Assembly: GCA_052148435.1 (NCBI GenBank)
Contig: JBKQIF010000130.1
Span: 1 to 64,000 of the forward strand
Origin: JBEKYD01 sp052148435
Lineage (GTDB): Bacteria; Acidobacteriota; Terriglobia; Bryobacterales; Bryobacteraceae
Direction of reading: 5' to 3'
Length of the DNA stretch: 64,000 nucleotides
This document shows positions 16,283 through 25,276 of the stretch, one piece after another. The first letter of the stretch is position 1, and each line of letters opens with the position of its first letter. The notes below the pieces were generated by a model. That model ran no database searches, was not told the origin of the DNA, and saw nothing but the letters and a program-made list of their open reading frames with translations. The position numbers were made by a program, and so were the translations under genes.

Positions 16283-17137
16283 TCAGCCCGCCAGGCCGGC
16301 CAGCACGCCGCGCATGTAGCTCATGGAGCGCTCGACGCCGGGCATGGGGTCGTCGCCGTGGATCTCGTATTCCAGGTTCACGCAGCCCTGGTAATCCACT
16401 TTATGGAGTTGACGGAAGAGTTGGGGGAACGGAATTATGCCGTCTCCGACATCCACCTGAGACTCCCTGCTGGTGAAGTCTCTAAGATCCTTGACGTGCA
16501 TGTCGAAAAGCCGGTCGCCCGCCTCCGGGATGGTTTTGACCGGGTCGACGCCGGCGCGTTCGGTGTGGCCGATGTCCATGCAGAGGCCGCAACGGCGATC
16601 GAGAGGGCGCACTACCTCGAGGACCGATTGCGGGGTAGGGAAGTGCTTGTCCTCCGGCCCGTGGTTGTGGATGGCGATGCGGATGTTATATTCCTTGACC
16701 AGGGCTTCCACGGCGCGGATATTGTCGTGAGTGGGGGCGCAGACCATCATGGGCAGGCGCGCGGCTTTGGCCCATTCGAAGATGGGACGCAGTTCTTCCA
16801 CGGTATTGCCCTGGGTCATGCTGACGTTGCCGGCGCTCATCACTTTGAAGCCGGCGTCGTCGAATTGCTGGCGGGCGGCGGCGGTTTCCGCCAGGGACGC
16901 TTTGTGCGAGAGCTGCTGGTCGGTGTCTTTGATGCTGATCCAGGTGGCGTGGACCTGGTGCAGCATTTCGATCACCTTGGCGCGATCGAAATTGCGAAAG
17001 GTGTAGGTGGCGATGCCCAGTTTGATGCCGTAGGGCGTGGGTTCAATCACGGCGGAAGCGGGAGAGACGGCCATAGCGCCCAGACCGGCGACGCCGGCGG
17101 ACCCGAGAAACGAACGGCGGGTGGTTCGCAGATTCAT
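16283..17137 (-). CDS. Tat-exported sugar phosphate isomerase/epimerase-like protein
   Basis: 284 residues. The N-terminus MNLRTTRRSFLGSAGVAGLG is a twin-arginine signal. The rest is a xylose-isomerase-like TIM barrel: GIKLGIATYTFRNFDRAKVIEML, IRIAIHNHGPEDKHFPT, LCMDIGHTERAGVDPV and VNLEYEIHGDDPM carry the usual Glu/Asp/His metal ligands. Substrate unknown. Export of this fold is a habit of Acidobacteria and Planctomycetes that often goes with exported Gfo/Idh proteins, one of which lies at 50985-52358. It shares a transcript with the thioesterase. Confidence 0.88.
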   Translation of the reverse strand: MNLRTTRRSFLGSAGVAGLGAMAVSPASAVIEPTPYGIKLGIATYTFRNFDRAKVIEMLHQVHATWISIKDTDQQLSHKASLAETAAARQQFDDAGFKVMSAGNVSMTQGNTVEELRPIFEWAKAARLPMMVCAPTHDNIRAVEALVKEYNIRIAIHNHGPEDKHFPTPQSVLEVVRPLDRRCGLCMDIGHTERAGVDPVKTIPEAGDRLFDMHVKDLRDFTSRESQVDVGDGIIPFPQLFRQLHKVDYQGCVNLEYEIHGDDPMPGVERSMSYMRGVLAGLAG

Positions 17138-17487
17138 ACCTCACCATTCTATTACCGGGATCCCGCGCGGCGCGCGGCTCTTTCGGCGCGCGACATAAGC
17201 CGCCTGGAGCGTTGCGTGTGGACCCTCCGGGGCCGGCTTGTTGCGCCCGCTGCGGCCCCGCGCCAACGGAGTCGGCCCGCTTACGCGCCGAATCCGACAG
17301 AATCCGCCGCATGATCTGCGCGGAGACGGCAAGAAGTGCGCGCGGAAGACTCCACGCATCAATGCAAATCAGACCCCGCTCAATGCCGGATGCCTCTTCC
17401 GAGAGCCTCATCCTCAGCCTTTTTTGGCCCGTGGCGTGCTCATGCTCTGTCATGTCCTCCACGATCACAGAGCCACTTGCGAGCACT
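17138..17487. other. GC-rich gap between divergent genes
   Basis: No gene recognised. It must contain the promoters of the divergent TIM-barrel and baeRF genes, but no consensus-like -35/-10 pair stands out. Self-complementary CG-rich runs around 17165-17190 could form a hairpin; given the composition this may be chance. Confidence 0.4.
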
Positions 17488-18612
17488 ATGGAAGAGCCTC
17501 TCGCGCGGCTGGTGGCTTTCGAGCCCACCACGTTTCCGGTGTTGAGCGTCTACCTGAACACTCAGCCGGATCAGCATGGACGCACGCCCGACGCGGCGTC
17601 GTATCTTCATCACGAATTCAAAGCTCTCGCCAGGACCTGGGCGCCGAGTTCCCCCGAGCGTCACAGTTTCGATCGAGACGTGGAGCGAATCGTATCCTAT
17701 GCCACTGACAGAATCGACCCGGCGGCGAACGGGGTCGCCATATTTGCGTGTTGGGGCGCGGCAGAGTTCTTCGAGGCAATCCAGCTAACAGCGCCCGTCA
17801 GCGATAACCGCGTCTACGCCGACAACCAGCCGCATTTGTATCATTTGGCCCACCTCGATGAGCAATACCCGCGCTACGCGGCGGTGCTTACGGATACCAA
17901 TACCGCGCGTATCTTCGTCTTCGGGCTTGGCCAGGTCATCGGCGCGGAGGAGGTGAAAGGCAAGAAAGTTCATCGGGTTAAGGTCGGTGGATGGTCGCAG
18001 GCCCGCTATCAGCGGCGTGTGGGGAACGCGCACCAGGAACACGCCAAGGAGGTCGTGGAACGCCTGGCTCAGATTGTCCGGGAAGACAAAGTAAGTCACA
18101 TCATCCTCGCCGGAGATTCGGTTGTGATTCCGCTCCTGCAAGAACAACTGTCTCAGGAAATGGCCCCCATGGTGGAGGTAATGAAACTCGATATTCATGC
18201 TTCCGAGCAGGACATCCTGACCGGCACTCTCGCAAAGCTACAGGAGCAAGAAGCCAGGACTGGCGCGGAAAAGGTGGACCGCCTGATGCGCCAATATCGT
18301 GGTCGCGGATTGGCCGTAGTCGGGCTGCAGGAGACGCTCGAAGCTCTAACCAACGGACAAGTCGAAGAACTGCTTATCAGCGGCGCGCTTGAGGACAGCC
18401 GTCCCCAGCCGGAGGAAGTGCAAGCCATCCTCGCGCCGGAGATCCCCGATTCAGAGGGAGGAACGAAAAGCGAGGAACCGCGGCAAGCGTCCCTGCCCGA
18501 TCTGCTGGTGACGAAAGCCAAGCAAACCGGCGCAACCGTGACGTTTATTGAAGACGCGGCTTTGCTCGAATCGATCGGCGGTGTCGCCGCGTTCCTGCGA
18601 TGGCGCGGGTAA
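17488..18612 (+). CDS. baeRF/VLRF1-type eRF1-like protein
   Basis: 374 residues from the ATG at 17488; an in-frame ATG at 17452 would add 12 residues, and neither has a clear ribosome site. The start chosen opens directly into the conserved FPVLSVYLNTQPD. The diagnostic motif GGWSQARYQRR is at residues 167-177, the bacterial counterpart of the GGQ loop of eRF1/Vms1 relatives, followed by an SHIILAGD-type Rossmann element and an eRF1 domain-3-like C-terminus (TFIEDAALLESIGGVAAFLR). Proteins of this group are proposed to act on ribosome-bound or peptidyl-tRNA substrates in translation stress; the Gln in the loop supports a hydrolytic role. Confidence 0.8.
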   Translation: MEEPLARLVAFEPTTFPVLSVYLNTQPDQHGRTPDAASYLHHEFKALARTWAPSSPERHSFDRDVERIVSYATDRIDPAANGVAIFACWGAAEFFEAIQLTAPVSDNRVYADNQPHLYHLAHLDEQYPRYAAVLTDTNTARIFVFGLGQVIGAEEVKGKKVHRVKVGGWSQARYQRRVGNAHQEHAKEVVERLAQIVREDKVSHIILAGDSVVIPLLQEQLSQEMAPMVEVMKLDIHASEQDILTGTLAKLQEQEARTGAEKVDRLMRQYRGRGLAVVGLQETLEALTNGQVEELLISGALEDSRPQPEEVQAILAPEIPDSEGGTKSEEPRQASLPDLLVTKAKQTGATVTFIEDAALLESIGGVAAFLRWRG

Positions 18613-18726
18613 ATGGGCAGTTGGAGCGCTCCTCGCGGCGTGGAGCGGACGTTTCCGTCTGCCAGTGAGGCGATCGCGGCGGTCTGACCGCGCCCTTTGG
18701 TCGCGGCCCAGACTGGGGCCGTGCTG

Positions 18727-21498
18727 CTAGCGGTAGGAGAAGAGCATGGCGTAGACGATCAGGCCGATCAAAATCAGGCCGATGGTCAGCGCGGTGAAAC
18801 CGAGGCGGCGCCAGAATTTCACGTCGTGGGGCGCCGGCGCCGGCATCATCATCTCTTCCAGTTCGCCGCTCTCCACCAGTTGACGGTATTCGCGCGGGCG
18901 GTCGCGCTGAAACTCCTCGAGCGGCATGCCCTCGGTGAAAATTACCGTGTCGATGGGGAATCTTTCCGGGCGGAAGTGAGTGTTGAAGAAGTGCACCACG
19001 AAGATGAAACTCACGGCCAGGAGGGCTTCATCGCTGTGGATGGTGGTGGCGACATTGACGGCCCATCCGGGGAGCACGAGCGTGAAAATCTCCGGAAACC
19101 ACAGCATAAGGCCGGTGCCGCCGATTACGGCCACTCCCCAGAACACCGCGAAATAGTCGAATTTCTCCCAATAGGTCCAACGGCCGTATTCGGGACGCGG
19201 GCCGCGCTTGAAGAACCATTTGAGGGAGCCGGCCAGCTCGTGCAGGTCGCGCCGGCTAAACAGCATGCTCTCCTCGCCGGTGATGAACCGGAACCAGCTT
19301 TTGCCGCTGGCGCGCCGCTGCTTCCACAGATCGTACAGGTGGAGCCCGAAGTAAGTGAATGTCAGGCAGGCGCAGAACCGATGGATCAGACCGGCCGCTT
19401 CAAAACCGCCCAGCAGGTGGGCCAGGAACTTGGCCCAGCCGGCATAGGAGAACTTCAGAATCATGCCGGTCAGCGCGAGTCCGAGGAAACTGGAAACCAC
19501 CAGCAGGTGAAGGTTGCGATGAAACCGGCGGAAGCGGCGCACATAGGCTCCGGCTTCCGGCTGCAGGTGCTTTAACTCCCTGCGGTATGCGAACGACCGG
19601 GGCAGCCAGAGCGCGGTGTGGGCGCCGGAGATCACCAGCGTTCCGATCAGCAGGGTGGTCATGCTCCAGAAGGTGAAGAACAGGAAAGGATACTTTTTCG
19701 GGTCGTGGTGGGTGGCGTGGGTCAGATAACCGGCGAACTGGCGGTGGGAGCCGGTGTGGCACTTGCCGCAGGTGGCGACGATGTTGGCCCGGCTGAGATG
19801 CGAGCGCGGATCGTTGACCGGCAGAATGTCGTGCGCTCCGTGACAGTCGTCGCACTTGGCGGTCTTCAGATAACCCAGCTTGGAGACCTTGCCGTGGAAC
19901 GTCTCAAAATACGCTTCGGTGATCTGCCGGTGACAGCGGCCGCACTGGTCCATGATGTTCAGCCGGAAATCGGTGAGGTCGGTGCGCTCGATGCTGTGGG
20001 CGGTGTGGCAATCGGCGCAGACTGGCAGGGGTTTCCCGGAATGGGTGACATTGGCGCTGTGGACGCTGGCGTTGAACAACTCGTAGATGCCGCGGTGGCA
20101 TTGCGCGCAGGTTTCGGGGCTATTGGCGCGGTTCACGCTGGAGCGTGGGTCGCTCGCGGGCAGTTCGTGGTGGGCGGTGTGACAGTCGGCGCAATTGGCG
20201 GTGACGGTCAGGCCGGCCTCGAGCAGCCCCTTTCCGTGGATGCTCTCGCGGTAACGGTCCACGATGTGGTCCTGCTTGCCGGAGTAGCGAATGGCGGCTT
20301 TGCGCCCGACCTGGTGACACTTGGCGCAAAGCGCGGGGATGTTGCGCGAGTACGTCGGCGAGGCGGAATCGAGCTTGCCCAGGGTGCCGTGCGGGCTGTG
20401 GCAATCCTGGCAGAGGGGCGCATCGGGACTGCCCTGGGCGGACAGCGTGCCGTGGGTGCTCTCGCGGTACTGGGCCACGACCTTTTCGTGGCAGATGGAG
20501 CAATCCACTTTGTCCTTGATGGTGCTGCAGGCTCTCGCGTTGGACGGAGTGCCGCCGGTATGACACTGCACGCAGGCGATGCGGGCATGCCGCGAGCCGG
20601 CCAATTCGGCCGCGCTGACGTATAACGACGCCGGGGAACTGGTCCCCTTGAGTGTCGGGTTGGAGTGGCAGCTCAGGCAATCGCCGTTGGACATTCCCTC
20701 CGAGTAGAAAACCTTGCGGATCTTGTGAGGCTCGTGGCAGTCGACGCAGGCCGGGATCAGGTGCGGCTGCTTCTCCCACAACTCGCCGCGGATCACCTGG
20801 CGGTGCACGGACTCGATTTGCGCGTGGCACCGCGTGCAGGTCTTGGCGATGTTCTGTTTGGCAATGGAGGAGCGGGGATCGGTGTGGGGAAGGACATTGT
20901 GCGCGGTGTGGCAACTGCTGCAGACCGCGGTGACGGTCAGGCCTTGCTGGAACAGGCCAATGCCATGAATGCTGTCCTTGTAATTCTCGAGGATGTTGGT
21001 CTGCGGGATGCCGCGCGTCTTGCTGACTTCAGTGCCTTCGGCGTGACAGCTTCCGCAAAGGCGCGGCACGTTGATGGTGGCGACCGGCGACTTCATGTTG
21101 GACGGGGGCAGGATGTCGTGCGTCCCGTGGCAGAGCTTGCAGCTTGGCGCATAGGGGTCGTTCTGGGCGGCCTTTTTGCCGTGGACGCTGCCGGAATACT
21201 GGCTCTGCTCTTCGCTGTGGCACAGGCCGCAGTCGACCTGGGCCAACTTTTCCGGATGCGGAACTTCTTTGATGTCGCTGTGGCAGGCGACGCACTCCAG
21301 TGCGGCATGGGGGGACGATTTCAAGGCGGCCCGGTTGGAGCCTGGAGGCACTCCGGGCTGGCGTTTGCCGATGCGCGGGCCGGAATCGTGGCAGCCGGCA
21401 CAGTCCTCGGCGCGCGGTTGCGGAGCCTGCTGGCCGGAGAGGCCGATACTCAGCAGCGTCGCAATAGCAGCGAGCCGGAGCAGGGTGGAGACCGTCAT
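18727..21498 (-). CDS. 19-haem cytochrome c fused to a cytochrome b561-like membrane domain
   Basis: 923 residues from the ATG at 21498 (signal peptide MTVSTLLRLAAIATLLSIGLSG); the frame opens 14 codons earlier without a signal-like start. I count 19 CxxCH haem-binding motifs between about residues 30 and 600, many as CxxCHTAH or CxxCHGAH. From about 610 the protein becomes a membrane domain with four to six helices (FLFFTFWSMTTLLIGTLVIS, LHLLVVSSFLGLALTGMIL, FAVFWGVAVIGGTGLMLWF, a C-terminal anchor) and spaced histidines suited to b-type haem. Such a protein would move electrons between the quinone pool and periplasmic partners or the exterior. No partner subunit is adjacent. Confidence 0.9.
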   Translation of the reverse strand: MTVSTLLRLAAIATLLSIGLSGQQAPQPRAEDCAGCHDSGPRIGKRQPGVPPGSNRAALKSSPHAALECVACHSDIKEVPHPEKLAQVDCGLCHSEEQSQYSGSVHGKKAAQNDPYAPSCKLCHGTHDILPPSNMKSPVATINVPRLCGSCHAEGTEVSKTRGIPQTNILENYKDSIHGIGLFQQGLTVTAVCSSCHTAHNVLPHTDPRSSIAKQNIAKTCTRCHAQIESVHRQVIRGELWEKQPHLIPACVDCHEPHKIRKVFYSEGMSNGDCLSCHSNPTLKGTSSPASLYVSAAELAGSRHARIACVQCHTGGTPSNARACSTIKDKVDCSICHEKVVAQYRESTHGTLSAQGSPDAPLCQDCHSPHGTLGKLDSASPTYSRNIPALCAKCHQVGRKAAIRYSGKQDHIVDRYRESIHGKGLLEAGLTVTANCADCHTAHHELPASDPRSSVNRANSPETCAQCHRGIYELFNASVHSANVTHSGKPLPVCADCHTAHSIERTDLTDFRLNIMDQCGRCHRQITEAYFETFHGKVSKLGYLKTAKCDDCHGAHDILPVNDPRSHLSRANIVATCGKCHTGSHRQFAGYLTHATHHDPKKYPFLFFTFWSMTTLLIGTLVISGAHTALWLPRSFAYRRELKHLQPEAGAYVRRFRRFHRNLHLLVVSSFLGLALTGMILKFSYAGWAKFLAHLLGGFEAAGLIHRFCACLTFTYFGLHLYDLWKQRRASGKSWFRFITGEESMLFSRRDLHELAGSLKWFFKRGPRPEYGRWTYWEKFDYFAVFWGVAVIGGTGLMLWFPEIFTLVLPGWAVNVATTIHSDEALLAVSFIFVVHFFNTHFRPERFPIDTVIFTEGMPLEEFQRDRPREYRQLVESGELEEMMMPAPAPHDVKFWRRLGFTALTIGLILIGLIVYAMLFSYR

Positions 21499-21563
21499 AG
21501 TGCGGTATTTCTCAACAAACCAGCGGAGTCGAAACCACAAAACAGGATATTCAGGTCGTATTA

Positions 21564-21592
21564 ATCGTATACTGCGTAGAAATTTGCGTCAA
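21564..21592 (-). promoter_or_regulatory. Candidate promoter of the 19-haem cytochrome gene
   Basis: Minus strand TTGACG (21587-21592), a 17-base spacer, and TACGAT (21564-21569). It would start transcription about 60 bases before the ATG at 21498. The region is AT-rich compared with its surroundings. Confidence 0.45.
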
Positions 21593-21642
21593 GTTGTGAA
21601 AAAACTCTGTTCAGAAATCCGATTTGGATGTACGCTCCCAAT

Positions 21643-22182
21643 ATGTGGAAGCGTTTTTGTGGCGCACCAGCGGTTGTGCTGGCCGCCTGGAGCATGGCTT
21701 CCTGCAACACTCCTGAGAAGAAGACCGCCGGGCCCGTGCCCGAGGCGGAACAAGTGGTCGGCGCAAACCTGAAGGAACTTTACATGGCTGCCAGCAAGGC
21801 GCCTTCGCAATCGGCGGCGCAGCAGAAAGTAATCCTGCGAATGGCCGAAAAGGCGTCGAACGGGAAGGAACTGCTGCTGGTGGCGCGGGCGGCAATCGGA
21901 GCGTTCCCCGCCACTGCCGGGCCCGAGGAGAGCCAGGAGCGCTCCATCGTGACGGCCAAGATGATGGAGCTTGGAACACTCGACCAACTGATCGATTACG
22001 CGACGCGGTATCCCGTCGACGCGCCAACTGCCCGGCCCTTCGTCGAGCGTATGTTTCAACTCGGAGAGGGTAACTCCAACCCGCGGGAATGGTATCGGAT
22101 CAGGGTAGTGGCTCTCCGCTTGAAGGTGGGTGATTTGGAGCGGCAGGCGCAAGGCAGAGGAGACCAACTGGCAGGCAGGTGA
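21643..22182 (+). CDS. Small putative lipoprotein
   Basis: 179 residues from the ATG at 21643 (MWKRFCGAPAVVLAAWSMAS then Cys); the five-codon-longer start at 21628 is the alternative. The segment AAWSMASC fits a lipobox, so the mature protein would be lipid-anchored at Cys 21. The rest is helical (QQKVILRMAEKASNGKELLL; VTAKMMELGTLDQLIDYATR) with no domain I recognise. It is divergent from the multihaem cytochrome and 43 bases upstream of an aldo/keto reductase on the same strand. Confidence 0.6.
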   Translation: MWKRFCGAPAVVLAAWSMASCNTPEKKTAGPVPEAEQVVGANLKELYMAASKAPSQSAAQQKVILRMAEKASNGKELLLVARAAIGAFPATAGPEESQERSIVTAKMMELGTLDQLIDYATRYPVDAPTARPFVERMFQLGEGNSNPREWYRIRVVALRLKVGDLERQAQGRGDQLAGR

Positions 22183-22225
22183 TCGCGGCATCGTTTTTCC
22201 GCCTCATACATCCAAGGAGGTGGAT

Positions 22226-23191
22226 ATGAAACCAGAACATTCCTTTGAATTGCGCCCGCTGGGATCGAGCGGGATCGAGGTTTCGCCGCTATGCCTGGGC
22301 GGAAACGTCTTCGGCTGGACCATCGGCGAAACCGCTTCCTTTGCCGTGCTCGACGCTTTTGTGGAGGCCGGCCTCAATTTCCTCGACACCGCGGACGTCT
22401 ATTCGAAATGGGCTCCCGGCAACCAGGGTGGCGAATCGGAGACGATCATCGGCAAATGGTTGAAGCGCAGCGGCACGCGGCAGCGCGTCGTGATCGCCAC
22501 CAAGGTCGGCATGGAAATGGCGCCGGATAAGAAAGGCCTTTCCAAGGCATACATCCTGCGCGCCGCCGAGGATTCTCTTACCCGCCTCCAGACCGACTAT
22601 ATCGACCTCTACCAATCCCACGCCGACGATTTCACCGCGCCGCTCGAAGAGACTCTGGAAGCTTATCAGCAGCTCATCCGACAGGGCAAAGTGCGGGCCA
22701 TCGGCGCTTCCAATTACACCGGCCCACGGCTGCGCGAGGCTTTGGACGTGAGCCAATCGCACCACCTGCCGCGCTACGAAAGCCTGCAGCCGCACTATAA
22801 TCTGTACGAACGGCAGGGCTACGAAACCGATCTCGAGCCGGTGGTGAAGGCGGCGGCGATTGGCGTCATCCCCTACTTTTCCCTGGCCAGCGGATTCCTG
22901 ACGGGAAAGTACCGCTCGCAAGCCGACCTGGCCAAGAGCGCCCGGGGGCAGGGGCTGAAAGATTTCTTGAACCCGCGCGGCTTGCGCATTCTGGACGCAT
23001 TGGATGAAGTCGCCTCCCTTCACGCCACCACCCCCGCGCCGGTCGCTCTGGCGTGGTTGATGGCGCGTCCCACCATCACCGCTCCCATCGCCAGCGCTAC
23101 CAGCCCGGAACAACTCCAGCAACTCGTCTCGGCCATCGAGCTCAAACTCAACGCCGCATCGATCGAACTGCTGAACGAGGCAAGCCGGTAG
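22226..23191 (+). CDS. Aldo/keto reductase
   Basis: 321 residues. The start at 22226 is fixed by AAGGAGG (22214-22220), one of the best ribosome sites in the window. The catalytic tetrad is Asp and Tyr in FLDTADVYS, Lys in IATKVGMEM and His in LYQSHADDF. The motif GVIPYFSLASGFLTGKYR and the C-terminal SATSPEQLQQLVSAIELKL identify the AKR group that resembles YajO/Tas. It is a different subgroup from the reductase at 12243-13235. The substrate is unknown. Confidence 0.92.
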   Translation: MKPEHSFELRPLGSSGIEVSPLCLGGNVFGWTIGETASFAVLDAFVEAGLNFLDTADVYSKWAPGNQGGESETIIGKWLKRSGTRQRVVIATKVGMEMAPDKKGLSKAYILRAAEDSLTRLQTDYIDLYQSHADDFTAPLEETLEAYQQLIRQGKVRAIGASNYTGPRLREALDVSQSHHLPRYESLQPHYNLYERQGYETDLEPVVKAAAIGVIPYFSLASGFLTGKYRSQADLAKSARGQGLKDFLNPRGLRILDALDEVASLHATTPAPVALAWLMARPTITAPIASATSPEQLQQLVSAIELKLNAASIELLNEASR

Positions 23192-23221
23192 CGCCTCCGG
23201 GTGTCTCCTGCGGCTCCCCTC

Positions 23222-23256
23222 GTGGCGCAGGCACTCCTGCCTGCAGCGTCGAGATT
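23222..23256 (+). repeat. Dispersed stem-loop element, copy C (partial)
   Basis: Shares 28 of 32 core positions with copy A. Its first hairpin is GCAGGCA-CTCC-TGCCTGC, so the two changed stem bases compensate each other relative to GCACGCA/TGCGTGC. The second hairpin has lost its right arm. It lies between the convergent aldo/keto reductase and TMTC-like genes. Confidence 0.6.
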
Positions 23257-23297
23257 CCGAACTCCTGAAGTCGGTGCGTTGCTGTCGTTGCTAGGCG

Positions 23298-25118
23298 CTA
23301 TTTTCCGGTCGCGTGCTGGGCGGCAATCGCGTCGTCGAGGGCCTCGCGCGCGCCTGGCAGACGCGGGTCGATGCGGATCGCTTCCGATAGCTGCGCGATC
23401 GATTCACGGATGCGCCCCAGCCTGGCAAGGCTGACCCCAAGGTTGTAGCGCGCGGAGGCATCGTCCGGACTCAATCTAACCGTTGCGGCAAACTCACTGG
23501 CGGCCTCCTCGACGCTTCCTTGATTGGCCAGGGATATGCCGAGATTGTAATGAGCATCGGCGTTGCCAGGGTCGAGCCGAACTGCTTCCATGAACTCGCG
23601 AGCGGCCTCACTCCCGTTTCCCGCTTCTCCCAAAACTGTGCCCAGGCGGTAGTGGGCGACGGCATCGGAAGGGTTCAGACGAACGGCCGTGTGCAGTTGC
23701 AGAAGCGCTTCCTGAAGCCGGCCCTGTTTGGCCAGCAACTGTCCCAACTCCGCGCGCGCGGCCGCGGAATTCGGATGGATCCGGACGGCCTCCGCGAGCT
23801 GTCCGGCGGCCTCGACGTCCTCGCCGCGCGTAGCCAATGCCGAGGCAAGATTAAATCGCGCCACGTAATTGTCCGTGGTTACGTCGGCCGCGTGCCGGAA
23901 CAGCGTCACTCCATCCTGCCAGTAACGGACCTGCGTCCAGGTCAGTACGATACACGCCGCACAAACAGACCAGGCTAAGACTGCCCGGACTCGCGGCCAA
24001 GGTTGCAGAATCTCCGCCGCGCCCCAGACCAATGCTATGGACAAGCCGACCATCGGGATGTAGGTGTAGCGGTCCGCCCGCGCCTGTGCGCCCACCTGAA
24101 CCAGTCCGATCACCGGCGCGAGCGTCACCAGGTACCATGCCCAGCCGAAGATCAGGTAAGGCCGCCGCGCCGCCATCCGGATCGTCATGAAAGTGATGGC
24201 AGCCAAGCCGAGGACGGCGAAGGCGGCTGGCACGGCGAGAGACTGCGGGGAATACGGGTAGAATACAGCCAGGTTACTCGGCCAGAACATCTTGAGGATG
24301 TAGACGGCATACGAGACCAACGCATTTTCCAGCCGGACCGCGAGCGGGAAAATATCGAGGGAGGCGGTTGCCCCCGCTTCCCGGTGTACCACGTAGGTGA
24401 CGGCCGAGACTGCGGCCGACAGCGCCAGAAAGGGAAGTTTTTCCAGCACGCGCACTCCCCGCGCAAGCGGCCAGTAGTCCAGCAGAAGCAGCACCAGCGG
24501 CAGCGTCACAAGCATCGGCTTCGCCATCAGCCCGAAGCAAAATGCGAGCAGGGTCAAGCCGTAGCGCGCCGGTCCCGGGCGAGCTACATAGCTCGCGTAA
24601 GCGTATAACGTCAGCATCCAGAAGAAGGCGCCCAACACGTCTTTCCGCTCGGCGATCCATGCCACGCTCTCGACGTGCAAGGGGTGCAACGCGAACAGTG
24701 CGGCAACCATGGCGCTGGGCCACCGCGACCGGGTGATGCGCCGCAAGACCGCGAATAGCAGCAGCGTGGCGAGAGCGTGGATCGAGACGCTGGTCAGATG
24801 GTGGAGTCCGCTGTCGAGGCCGAAAAGCTCGAAATCCAGCATGTGGGACAGCCACGTCAGAGGGAACCAGTTGCCGGCGAACGAATGGCTGAAGGCCCAG
24901 GCCACGCTGCCCGCGGTGATTCCGGCTCGAACATGCACGTTCGCGCTGACGTAGTCCGGATCGTCGTAGTTGACGAAACCGAAGTGCAGCGTCTGCCCAT
25001 ACGCCGCAAAAATCGCAACCACGAGGAGGACGACGATGCCGAAATCGGTTGCCCGTCCGGGGGCCGGAGCGGCGGCGCTCGTTTTTCCCAATCCTGGTTT
25101 GTGTCTGGCGCGGCTCAT
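23298..25118 (-). CDS. TMTC-like membrane glycosyltransferase with TPR tail
   Basis: 606 residues from the ATG at 25118; the upstream 15 codons lack a start signal. Around ten membrane helices fill residues 25-410. Family marks are FVNYDDPDYVSANVHVR after the first helix and HPLHVESVAWIAERKDVLGA, typical of TMTC/PMT-like O-mannosyltransferase-related proteins, where the acidic residues of the first loop are catalytic. From about 420 five or six tetratricopeptide repeats follow (e.g. AHYRLGTVLGEAGNGSEAAR; AHYNLGISLANQGSVEEAAS). Glycosyl transfer to exported proteins is inferred. It follows the cytochrome/CRTAC1 pair on the same strand. Confidence 0.8.
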   Translation of the reverse strand: MSRARHKPGLGKTSAAAPAPGRATDFGIVVLLVVAIFAAYGQTLHFGFVNYDDPDYVSANVHVRAGITAGSVAWAFSHSFAGNWFPLTWLSHMLDFELFGLDSGLHHLTSVSIHALATLLLFAVLRRITRSRWPSAMVAALFALHPLHVESVAWIAERKDVLGAFFWMLTLYAYASYVARPGPARYGLTLLAFCFGLMAKPMLVTLPLVLLLLDYWPLARGVRVLEKLPFLALSAAVSAVTYVVHREAGATASLDIFPLAVRLENALVSYAVYILKMFWPSNLAVFYPYSPQSLAVPAAFAVLGLAAITFMTIRMAARRPYLIFGWAWYLVTLAPVIGLVQVGAQARADRYTYIPMVGLSIALVWGAAEILQPWPRVRAVLAWSVCAACIVLTWTQVRYWQDGVTLFRHAADVTTDNYVARFNLASALATRGEDVEAAGQLAEAVRIHPNSAAARAELGQLLAKQGRLQEALLQLHTAVRLNPSDAVAHYRLGTVLGEAGNGSEAAREFMEAVRLDPGNADAHYNLGISLANQGSVEEAASEFAATVRLSPDDASARYNLGVSLARLGRIRESIAQLSEAIRIDPRLPGAREALDDAIAAQHATGK

Positions 25119-25154
25119 CCTGAGGGGAAATTCCAGTATGCACGACCGGCAAAT

Positions 25155-25200
25155 GTGGCGCACGCACTCTTGCGTGCCGTGTCGAGACTTTTCTCGACAC
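25155..25200 (+). repeat. Dispersed stem-loop element, copy B
   Basis: Two hairpins: GCACGCA-CTCT-TGCGTGC and GTGTCGAGA-CTTT-TCTCGACAC. In the second stem both arms differ from copy A at the paired position (T with A in place of C with G). It lies between the CRTAC1 stop and the TMTC-like start. Confidence 0.7.
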
Positions 25201-25276
25201 GTCTTCGCACAAACGCCAGGCGCACTCCGTCGTGGAGTAAGCGTTTGGCCTGCGGCGGCCTCTCAGGCCGCCTGGT

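Noticed and set aside
15938..17314. A 458-codon plus-strand frame antisense to the TIM-barrel protein
   Set aside because: Its product is His/Gly/Val-rich with no domain and mirrors a well-identified gene; long antisense frames are expected at this GC content.
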